64,000 bases of DNA from Ophiocordyceps camponoti-saundersi (nom. inval.) (taxonomy: Eukaryota > Ascomycota > Sordariomycetes > Hypocreales > Ophiocordycipitaceae), in the NCBI GenBank assembly GCA_003339415.1, contig PDHQ01000044.1, positions 1 through 64,000 on the forward strand. Reading direction: 5' to 3'. Made by a program: the position numbers and the translations under genes. Each line of letters begins with the position of its first letter. The first letter of the stretch is position 1. The notes beneath the pieces are model-generated. The model searched no databases. It saw nothing but the letters and a program-made list of their open reading frames with translations, and was not told where the DNA came from. Positions 8,875 to 18,708 of this stretch are shown piece by piece.

Positions 8875-11181
8875 GATGAGTGACAGGAATCTTGGAGGAA
8901 ATTCGCAGGGTCCAAGGGACTTGGGTGCGTACTTTCGCTCCCAAGTCTTTGTCGGACAGGCGGTGCAGTTAGAAGGGCCGGCGGGAGCAGATCACTTCGC
9001 GAGCCCTGTCCGATGCCGCAGGCGCGAAGATTATCAGGGTAGGGGTTACAGACCGTGTTGTTCTTCAACTCGCTCATACTGTACGGGCACCTACGCGTAG
9101 AGCGCGTACAGGTGATTGATCTTAGTCAGCACACCACTTGTCAAGGAATTAGCGAAGCACTGAAGAACGAAGGCTGAGACTGAGACCAGTCAAGCTTCAT
9201 CAGCACTCGGGGATATCATCTTTCGAGATAACTTATTCTTGAGAAATTGCCCTCACTTTTTTACCTCGTCCCGTTCGAGAAGCTTACAAGCAGAGGCTTC
9301 ATACACAATGTAACAGATATCTATGTAGGTAAGTACTACGAACATCCGGGTTCAAGCGATGGTTCAGAACCAGGAAGTCTTCCATGAAGCCCTCGATCCA
9401 GATCAGATAGCTATAAGTATTTAGCTAGGGCTGACAGATGCGTCACTACGCTCTCGAAGTCTTCATCACAAGTCGTCTAGTGATATTCACAGCGAAAACT
9501 TGATGGTGATGATGCAGGTATCGGTACCTACATCGAAGTTAACGAGCGGCTTCAGATGGAGAGAACAGACGCTGATGCTAAGCTGCTGAGCGCGGAGGCT
9601 CAAGCGTTCCGTATGTACTTACTTTACGCGCGGTTTCTGGTTGCATCACGTACACATATGAGACGCACATTTTGGCTGTTGACGTATCGTCTACTTCGCA
9701 AAGCAGGACGCGCACGCTGGATGACGATGACCTCGCTAGTTATGATGAATTTACTCCAGAACCGGTGGCTCGCAGGCTCGCTCTCAGATCTCTCTCTGAA
9801 GAGCGACAGGTACTCTGCGCCAGAAGGCCGGGTTCGAAGCCATTCACAGGAGTCATGACGGCAGTCTGAAGAAATACGATTGATCCCCCATGACTCATGA
9901 GTAAGGCGAAGGGCGACGTGCGATCTATCGAAGATCACGGTATTCCTGTATACAAAAAGCCTCACACTACCCTCGGAGAAAGCGGAGAGGAGTCTCTTTT
10001 CCTCTCAGAGTCTGCGGCAAATGACAGAAAAGGGAGCCATATGACTGGGTCGCTGCAATTAGACTAACACGGGGAACGGAGCCGTGAGGCTGCCATCCAG
10101 TGGAGAGACGCTCTGAACCGCAGCAGACTCAGCAGCATGACGTCGGCTGGCGCCCAATCGAAGCCCGGAATGAGCTTGTTGTCATGCTGATACGGAATGC
10201 GGACGTGTTGTTTGGCAATTGGAGTGGCGTTCGGTGCACGATGATATGCCACTCACCTCGAAATCATAGCTCAAGGCCTGATGATGAGTCCGCGACGCCG
10301 GAACAAATACTATCTTCCTGTACCTATCGACGGGCGACAAGAAGTTGACTGGCGAAGACGAATGACGTGTTCATAAAAGCGGAAAACCTCTGTTCGCCGC
10401 GGCTTTTATATGCAGTGAGAGACGCAGATAGAGGTAGAGCTAGGTGCATGTCTCGGAGGGTAAAGTCAACTTAGCCATTGAGTTCCTCTGCCGTGGCGTC
10501 GTAGCCGAATACTCAGAAATTAGGGGTCGGAAACTTTAGAGTACCTGACTCTACCCTACAGATGCTGCAAAGTCAAAGTAGTCTTTAGTACTGTTGATCA
10601 GACGCGTCTTCGCGGCGCGAAACTAGCGCGCGTTCGTAACATCCTGTCAAGGTACCCGGGTACTTCGCACTCCTCCCCATTTACGCTGTGGAGATACAGG
10701 GTATAGCCACTGCAACAAAAGATGCAGTACCCGCATAGAGGTACCTAGCAGCCGTTTTTCACTGGGCTATGACTTATCCGTCCTTTCGAACACCAGCCTC
10801 ATCTAATGGTGCCACCAACAGGCCCGTTCTGGAAGACCCGCTACAGGAGGAGGCTGGTGCCGCTGCATTCCAGGTCCAGTTATCCCCCAACCCCCTCTCT
10901 TGACCCCGAGTCTAGCGCCCTGAAGCTCAAGCATTCTGTTTCCCATCACAACAACATCCTCAGACATCAAACATAAGCCATCAGCCTATTGCTCTCACCT
11001 ATCGGCCAGAGTATCACTTCACTCTGGGCCGCTTTTATTTATTGCTCTCAGACGACGTATCAATACCTGCTGTCCAGCTGGTCGGTTGTCCTCTGGGTTA
11101 CCGTCGTGTCTGGCGCCGGCCGAGCTTTGGCTTCTGGCTCGTGGACAAGACAAGGAGAGGCTCATAACGATCCGCCTCGAT
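8875..11181. other. Gene-free interval, 2.3 kb
   Basis: Stops are dense in all frames and no conserved segment is seen. It holds MluI boxes (9093, 10602), a TGACTCA site (9891-9897), and a KpnI/SmaI-like GGTACCCGGGTAC palindrome near 10652. The last 300 bp are pyrimidine-rich and probably the promoter and leader of the next gene. Confidence 0.6.
9093..9098. promoter_or_regulatory. Single MluI box upstream of duo1
   Basis: ACGCGT about 220 bp upstream of the duo1 ATG, with a related GCGCGT just beyond it (from 9101). A single hexamer is weak evidence by itself. Confidence 0.35.
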
Positions 11182-12521
11182 ATGACATCCAGAACCACCA
11201 TCTCTCGCACGCCCTCGCCGTCTGGCAGGGTCCATACTCCTCCTGCCCCCCGCCACGGCTTTGCCGATGACTGGGAGCCTTACTCGCCTCGCAAGTCGGT
11301 CAGAATTTCGTCACAGCTGGCGGCTACTAGGAAAGCGGCGGCAGCGGCTACACCTCGCACCACTTCGACGCGACCGCATCAGCCTGTGTCGCCGCGCATC
11401 TCGAGGCGACATAGCACAACTAGTACAATGGTCTCGCCCGTACCGTCGCCGCGTAAGAAGCCTGCTCCTGCGCCCGATGCTCATCGTCAGCCATCCGGAA
11501 CCTTGACCGCCAAAGCTGCCGCCGAAGCTGCCGCCACCCTCGGTCTGGCCGATGCGAAGACAGCGTCGACCACTTCCATCTCGCGCGCCAGCGGCATGCT
11601 TCCCACCCCATCCAAGACCCCTCAGAAGCCGCCCAGCAAGAAGACGGCGGCGCACATTGAAGCCTTCGCTTGCAACCTGTTTGGCTCCGACGACAAACGA
11701 CGCCCCAAAAAATACTCGGGCATGACACTGGACAGCTTCACCGCCCTCGACGAAGACGACGAAAATCTCATTGAGATTTACACCGATTTACAGGACCGCG
11801 TCCCCGTCAAGGATCACAGTGCCGACAATCCCTTCTTCGGCGACGCGGCCGTGACGGAGCCCGTCAAACGTCGGAGCAAGCGCCGACTCGTTCACGTTCC
11901 CGGTCAAGGGGCCCTATCGATTGAAGAGGCATCCAGCCGGGATGATGGCATGGTTTACGTCTTGTGAGTTTCGCCTCTCGTGACCGTTGCCGTTATGGAC
12001 CGGTGAAAGTTTTTTTTTTTCCTTTTTACTGAATGATGCCCCGCAGCCGTGGTAAAAAATTCTACCGCTCGTTTTCCGAGATCGACGACTCTCAACCCGA
12101 AACGTCTACCGAGTCTGAGTCCAGCCGTCCTTTGACCCGGTCCAGCATCCAGCCTCGTCTGCTATTTCCGCGACAGGTGCCGGAAGCGGCGAAAAACGAC
12201 GACGACGAAGCGCCAACTGATGTGGAAGATACGCCCGTGACTGGCGACCTTGACGGGCCGCAGACGCCCAAGCAGGCCGATGACGACGTGGTCCAGACTC
12301 CGGAGGCGCCCAAGTTTGCTCCAGTCTCGCCCCCCGACACCAAGCGAACGACGCGGTCCGCGAACAAGCTGGCGCACGAGGGAACTCCGTTGAAGCGAAA
12401 GTCTGGGCCAAAGAGCCCTTTCGATTCTTGGCTGCGGACCAAGGAGGTGAGGCACTCGTCGGCGACGAAGCGTCATGGCGAGAGTCTCACAGCACCGAGT
12501 ACGAAACGCACCCGTGCGTAG
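11182..12521 (+). CDS. Conserved-looking (S/T)P-rich fungal protein, function unknown
   Basis: Two exons (11182-11963, 12047-12521) joined in phase at VYV|FRGKKFYRSF give 418 aa. I do not recognise a named family. The N-terminal 170 residues are disordered and rich in SP/TP sites (TPSPSG, SPRKS, TPSKTPQKPPSK), many fitting CDK consensus. The centre looks like a conserved block: AHIEAFACNLFG, then KKYSGMTLDSFTAL, LIEIYTDLQDRVPVK, SADNPFF, and VHVPGQGALSIEEA...VYVFRGKKFYRSF. The C-terminus is acidic, then basic with likely nuclear-localisation patches (PLKRKSGPKS, TKRTRA). A nuclear, CDK-regulated role is inference only. An in-frame ATG lies 96 bp upstream (11086), but the segment it would add looks like UTR. 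Confidence 0.8.
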
Positions 12522-13250
12522 TTGGCGCCTATATGTTTCTTTTCGGCATGCAGTGACGGTGTATTCCCAGAGGAGGAGTACGTTGGAGGCTGCCCATTCT
12601 TTCTTGTTTCCGACTTTTGAGTGTTCATATTGGTCTGCCTTTTCTTCATATCTCCTTGTCTCTTTCTCGCGAGAGGAGGGAAAGTTGGGTTGGATCGCAG
12701 GCGTCGACTGTACCTAGGTAGGAGGCAGGTAGGTAGATTGAGACGAATGGATCCTTGATAGGTATCTACCGCAGACGAAGAAGAAGAAGAAGAAGAGGTT
12801 GAAGAACCAACTTATGACGATGAAGACTTGGTTTGGAGTAGCGTAGTGATTTATCATGTGAGGCTATCATGGACGATGGTCTCCTCTCTCCCTAAGTAGT
12901 ATCTACCTACCTACCTAGGTAGGTATTTAGGCATCTACATAACCTACTACCCACCTATGTATATCAACAAGGCGCAAAGCGATTGCCATATAGCAAGGCT
13001 GATGATGATGATGAAGGATGCTTTTGCGTAGGTAATATTTGAAAAGGTTAATAGAAGGCCTGGGTTGGCGCGCTATTAGCAGGCTGTCGGATGTAGGAAG
13101 GTAGGTAGTATGCCTCGGTGGATGCAGCCCGACCCCTCCTTTCCACCCCCGCGCCCCCAGAAAAAAAGAACTTCATCACCAGCATCATCACCGGCATCGT
13201 CATCGGGATCGTCATCAGCATCATCAGCATCAGCAGCAGCACGTTACACG
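12522..13250. other. Intergenic with CCTA/TAGG palindromes
   Basis: Contains a GAA run (12776-12795), several TAGGTAGG tracts and a palindromic CTACCTAGGTAG core near 12910. No gene seen. Confidence 0.6.
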
Positions 13251-15800
13251 ATGCATATCCTCGTCACTAACGACGACGGGCCGCCGTCCCCGGAGTCATC
13301 GCCCTATGTGCTCTGTCTGGTCCGTCACCTCCAGCGGGCAGGGCACGTCGTCTCCGTCTGCCTGCCGCACACGCAGCGCTCGTGGATCGCCAAGGCGCAC
13401 ATGATCGGCCAGACTCTGAAGCCGTCATACTATCGGCCGGCTCAAGGGCTGCACGGTGAAGGCTCGACGCACCAGAGGCCGTCGACCAAGGCTGGAGTGG
13501 AGGAATGGGTCCTCATCGACGGCACGCCCGCTTCCTGCGTTCAGATCGGGCTCAACCACTTCTTCCAAGACCGGGGCCCTATTGATCTCGTCGTTAGTGG
13601 GCCCAATTATGGCCGCAACACGAGCTCTGTCTTTGCCCTCAGCTCCGGCACACTGGGCGCTGCCATGGAGGCTGCCGTCTGCCGCCAAAAGGCCATTGCC
13701 CTCAGCTTCGCCTTCTTCTCTCGCAATCATGACCCTACCATCATCGAGGCTACTTGTCGTCATAGCCTCCGCGTCATTGAGGCTCTTTACCGTCAGTGGC
13801 CGACGGATGGCGCGGCAGACCTGTACAGCGTCAACGTCCCGCTTGTCGATGATGTCGAGCGCAACAAGACGCTATGGACGGACATGTTGCAGAACTACTG
13901 GAGCGGTGGTAGTTGCTTCGAGGAGATCGACGACGACACTCCCCTCGATGCTGCCCACGAAGAACTGCTGATCCGTGAAGGGCCCGGCGGCGAGGCTGCT
14001 GCTGCTACCGTGGCTGAGAAGCCCGCTGGTCCCGCGGGCCATACCCACAAGCACTTCAAATGGGCCCCGCGCCTCGCCAACGTGTATAAGAGCGTCGCTG
14101 AGTCCGGACCTGGCAACGACGGCCGCACCGTCAAGGAGGGAAACACCAGGTGAGGCGCATGCGATGGTCTCTTTCGCCATATTGATCGATGCTAATTTCA
14201 ATTCCTTGCAGTATAACGCCCTTAAAGGCCAACTTTGCCCAAGGCACAGGTGCATTCAGCAGGCAAGAGTTTGAGTTGTGAGTCGAGACGCCTCTGTTCC
14301 TCCTTTTACCCCATACTCCAAGCCGTTTGGACGGGTTGCTGCGGCAGAGATTCGCGGTGGAACCAAGACAAGTTCGACAAGGCGAAGATCCGCATGTATA
14401 CTACATGGCTTCGCTTCATCTGGATCAACAATAGATCACCTTCTTACCGGAAACATAATCGCAGTGAAGGCCATGATCGAGTGGCAGGAGGAATCAAGAT
14501 TACTCCCTTGCGTGCCGTCATCGCGTACGACGACGCCTACGTCCAACCTCTGATAGTGTCCGCCCTGCGGTCCATCTTACCTGACGATGCCTTGAGCTTC
14601 GTGACAGATTGCGATGCTACGAAACAAGGCCTCGCCGTGGCGACGGCGTCGGACATATCGTCGAAGCCGGAGCAGAGGATACTGCAGATCACGGCCTACG
14701 AGTCTATCGACTTCGAGTACGCCGCGTCGCACACTCGCTCGTGCCTCGTCAACAGCTACATAATACGCAAGGCACTGATTCGGAAGCACTTTCTTTCGGC
14801 GACGGTCGATCATTGGGTAGCCAAGAAGCCTACTTCGCCTCTGGCGACGCACTTTAAGCGTTGCGAGGCCTGGGAGGTGGACTATGCCGAGTTTCTCGAC
14901 GACGCCCTCGTCGAGGCCTTTGATCTGCGCGCGAGCATGGACCGCAATTCACTCCGGTTGAGTTCTGGTGATGGAGAAAAGGACGAGGCCGAGTGGTGGA
15001 TTCTGAAGCCTGGGATGAGTGATGGAGGCCAGGGCATCCGGCTATTCAGCACCATGGAGGAACTGCAGGCCATCTTTGACGAGTGGGAAAGGGGAGACGA
15101 CGATGATGAGGACAATGACGACGACTGCGTGACGACTTCGCACCTTCGCCACTTTGTTGCCCAACCCTACATTCATCCCCCTCTACTGCTCGACTCCGAC
15201 CCGAGAAAGTTTCACATCCGCACCTACGTCCTCAGCGTTGGCAGCCTCGACGTCTACGTCTACAAGCCCATGCTAGCTCTCTTCGCCGCAAAGCCGTACC
15301 AGCCGCCATGGGTTCACGATTCCAGCGACTCGGATCGCTTCCTCACCAACACCTGCCTCGCCCAGCAGCAAAAAAAGGGAGATGACGGTGGTGAGCGAGC
15401 GACATCCGCCAAAAACACTGTCTGCGCCTTCTGGGACCTTCCACTTCCCAGAGCCAGATTGGATGATATTTTCGCGCAGATCTGCCGCGTAACGGGAGAC
15501 GTCTTTGACGCAGCGGCGACGGTCATGCCTGTGCACTTTCAACCTCTTCCCAACGCGTTCGAGGTCTTTGGGCTCGACTTTTTGGTCGACGCCGATGGTA
15601 TAGCCTGGCTGCTTGAGGTAAACGCCTTTCCGGACTTTAAGCAGACTGGGCAGGGCCTTGCGTCTCTCGTTCAGGGCTTCTGGACCGGAGTCATTCGCAA
15701 GGCTGTTTTGCCCTTTTTCGACATTGGTTCTCCTGTTTCTGATACTGAAGATGATGAGGATATGGTGCTTGTTGGAAAGATTGGTGTCGGTGTGCGCTAA
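13251..15800 (+). CDS. SurE-like nucleotidase fused to tubulin-tyrosine-ligase-like ATP-grasp domain (Pby1 type)
   Basis: Two-domain protein matching the yeast Pby1 architecture (P-body-associated). Exons 13251-14149, 14212-14277 and 14348-15800 give 805 aa. The SurE half starts MHILVTNDDG (metal-binding ND-D) and has VLIDGTPASC, DLVVSGPNYGRNTSSVF and, across the first intron, SITPLKANFAQ. The TTL half opens ITPLRAVIAYDDAYVQPLI and has NSYIIRKALIRKHF, EWWILKPGMSDGGQGIRLF (ATP-grasp), HFVAQPYI, KFHIRTYVLS and GLDFLVDADGIAWLLEVNAFPDF. A further 69-bp stop-free segment (14396-14464, GT...CAG) could be an extra intron, giving 782 aa. In-frame upstream Met at 13110 would add a Ser-rich leader; the SurE start is preferred. 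Substrate in either half is unknown. Confidence 0.87.
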
Positions 15801-17435
15801 TATGTAGTTGGAGAGTTGAGGTTTGTTGGCTCGGCTGTCCTTTGACCTCGATTGCTTTCTGAATCTTGGCGCTCGGGCATTATAAGCGATTTTCGATAAC
15901 CACGACCTGTCTGGCCCTTTTTACCATGGGAACGGTTGAGAGTGAGATTGGTAGTTGCTTGGGCGAGGGGACAACGTGAGGTCTCCTTCATTGTCCGATC
16001 TAGGTAACTGATGCTGAATGGAAGGGGATTTATAGAAAGACGCGACACTTCAGGGAGTATATGGTTTTGGTCGTCATAGTTGCTGAGAATACTGTTGCAG
16101 TCGGCTTTACGTTGATGCCGAAAAGAAGATGGTGAAAAGGTCAAATTCAATACGAAGATTCCAAGTTACCCTCAGTCTTGAGACATGAGAGGCAGAGAGA
16201 GCAATACTCTCAGTCTTGGTCTCATGCCGATTTAGTTTTCTGTGCGTTTTCACAGAACATCAACTCACCCTCATCGAGCTGGCTCCGATTACCACCTACT
16301 TACCTACCAGCCCTACCTACGGTGTTTTCCCCGAACCACGAGGAAATACACGGGATAGATACCACGTACGTATGTATGTAGGAAGCAGAGTTCGTAACTT
16401 GGGGGATTTACCGAGGAAGAAAATACTAACCTCGGGAATCCCTTACCGTACAGGGGCTTCTTCTACTCTTTTATCCCCCCCGCCTCTAAATTCACTATCA
16501 AGACCTACCTACATAGGTGTGTATGTGTACCACCACCATCGTCTACACCCCCCTGTTTTCCCCTTCCCCGCCCGGCCGCCGCGATCCGACGGCGTTCTCT
16601 TGGCTACATGGAGGCCTCCCAGACTGCGGCTTAGCTTGTAAGCTGACGCGGCATAGCAGCCAGCATACCTGCTTGCCTCCATGTTACCTCACCTTACCTC
16701 ACCTCACCTGCTACATCTCAGCTATCTCGTCATCCCGATGCCGGATACGCCGCTTTCCCTTCCCTTGTTTCCCTTGTCACCGGTCACGAGGGAACAGACG
16801 TGAATGAGCGGCTTTTTTCTTATCTATCTATATATCGAGTTTTGGGGAGGGGGGGGGGGGGTGTTGTATAAGCTGATATCACCTTGTTTATAGGTACTCA
16901 GGTGGAAACAAGAGTGATGAGTAGCTACAGCCCTGAGAAAAATGGGCCCTCTTCTCCTAGGAAGTCCTTTTTTGGCGTCCATCTCTTAGTGATGCCTCCA
17001 GTTAACAGATGACGGCATATGCTGCCTTGATACATGGAAAGCCTTGATTCTTGCGCTGTTAGCGGCGCCAAGACCGCCCGGGCCTTCAGATCGTCGGCTT
17101 CACCAAAGAAAGGATCAGCTTGAACCTCGTGCTGTATTTGTACAACTACCTTGTCAGGAACAGGTGCACCCTTTTGGGGGGTGGGCGGTAAGGGGGCCCT
17201 GGGGGTATGAGTTTGGGAGAAAAAGACGGCTGCATGGGTCATCGCCATCGCAGGTCTACGCCTGAAGAGAATAGTTTGCACTAGTTTCTAATGCTCTCGG
17301 TGTCTTGATCCTTATCCAAGTTTCGGCTCGTTTGTACCAGGACAGCACCTCTGTGAAAAACGATTAGCAGATACAGTGGCCACGGTAGCCGGAGACGGCA
17401 TACAGGTCTCCTCGTCCTTGTACATATGACCGGTT
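15801..17435. other. Gene-free interval, 1.6 kb
   Basis: Holds CCTA repeats (16290-16320, 16500-16515), ACCT-type repeats near 16690 and a G run near 16848. A 118-codon minus-strand frame (16925-17281) matches nothing I recognise and has no splice context. Confidence 0.55.
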
Positions 17436-17445
17436 TCAAACCGGT
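17429..17445. other. Perfect inverted repeat over the PRPP synthetase stop codon
   Basis: ACCGGT arms separated by 5 nt; the TGA stop lies in the loop. The 6-bp stem would form a small hairpin in the mRNA. Confidence 0.6.
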
Positions 17446-18708
17446 ACGTTGTCGAAGAGGTACGAGACCGACTCTCCGTTGTGTGTTCGACGGATTGCCT
17501 ACCGAAACCGACATTAGCCCATACCTTCACGTATCACGCTCGCTCGAAAAGCTCTTTTTACCTCGGCCAGAGTCCCAGACACGTCAATGACCTTGAGCTT
17601 GGGACATCTTTCAACCTTGTCGCAGAGGGGGACGGCTTCGGTGGGTGGTCAGCATGAGCGAAGCGCAAGGGGCGTGTGAGCATCAGATACGCACTATTGG
17701 TTACAACTAGACCAGATAGGCATGACCGATTGATATTGTCGATGGCCTTGCCGCTCAGGATGCCATGCGTGACAATGGCAAAGACCTGGCGTGCACCATG
17801 CTCGTTGACAGTCTCGGCCGCCTTGACGAGCTTCGAGGACGGCGAGTGTCAGCATCTCTCCGTCTCTCCCCTGAAAACGAAGATAAAAAGTAGAAGAGCG
17901 AAATACCGTTCCACAAGTATCGGCCATGTCGTCGACGAGAATGGCGACCTTGTCCTGGACATCGCCGACAAGCACCATGCGACCCACGACGTTGGGGCGC
18001 GGTCGTTCCTTGTGTATTAGAGCAAAGCCCGTCTTGAGGCGATCGGCGATGGAAGTCGCGCGCTTGGCGCCGCCGGCATCGGGGGAGACGATGACGCAGT
18101 TCTGAACGTCTAGATTCTCACCGATCCAACGCAGTACCGACGGCTCGGCATAGAGGTTGTCGACAGGGACGTCGAAGAAGCCTTGTATTTGCGACGCGTG
18201 CAAGTCCATGGTGATGACATGATTCTGAGAAAAGGTGTGAGACGGCGGTACAAACGAAAGTAGACGGGAGAGTGCCCTACGCAGCCGGACACCTGCAACA
18301 TGTTTGCGATGAGCTTGGCGCTGATGGGAGCGCGGGATTTATCCTTTTTGTCTTGACGGGCATAGGGGAAATTGGGGATGACAGCCGTAATGCGGCGGGC
18401 CGAGGCCGTTTTGCAAGCATGGATCATGATGAGCAACTCCATCAAGCCGTCGTTGACATCGCCGGGAGCCGTCGACTGTAGGATGAAGACATCCTCGTCC
18501 CGGACCGACTCGCCTATGGACACGCTCGTCTCCTGATTCGAGTAGTTGAGGCTCATGGTGTTGGCAACGGAGATGCCCAATCTGTGCGCCTCGTTCAATG
18601 TCAGCCAGGCCGTGAATCATGCGGGTTCGGCACAACGCACCGGCTGGCGACTTTGGCGCTCAGGTCCGGGTGGGAGCTTCCCGAGATGAGCTTTATCTCG
18701 TTTGCCAT
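17436..18708 (-). CDS. Ribose-phosphate pyrophosphokinase (PRPP synthetase)
   Basis: Converts ribose-5-phosphate and ATP to PRPP for nucleotide, His and Trp synthesis. Six exons (18708-18641, 18581-18281, 18224-17907, 17830-17695, 17635-17562, 17498-17436) give 319 aa, the canonical size. It is near-collinear with animal PRPS1: start [88 protein letters not shown] loop [10 protein letters not shown], and ending [20 protein letters not shown]. There is no long non-homologous insertion as in yeast Prs1 or Prs5, so it is a Prs2/3/4-type subunit. The stop codon sits in the loop of a perfect 6-bp inverted repeat. Confidence 0.97.

Noticed and set aside
9831..9850. GGTTCGAAGCC, a perfect B-box consensus
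   Set aside because: No T stem forms and no cloverleaf can be drawn upstream.
10602..10607. Further ACGCGT sites (10602, 27432, 60158, 60275)
   Set aside because: Not close to a cell-cycle gene start; number fits chance.
8875..11181. RIP-degraded transposon relic
   Set aside because: Not strongly AT-rich, no terminal repeats and no transposase or polymerase fragments seen.
16925..17281. 118-codon minus-strand frame next to the PRPP synthetase gene
   Set aside because: Considered as a missing C-terminal exon, but the synthetase already ends at the canonical position.
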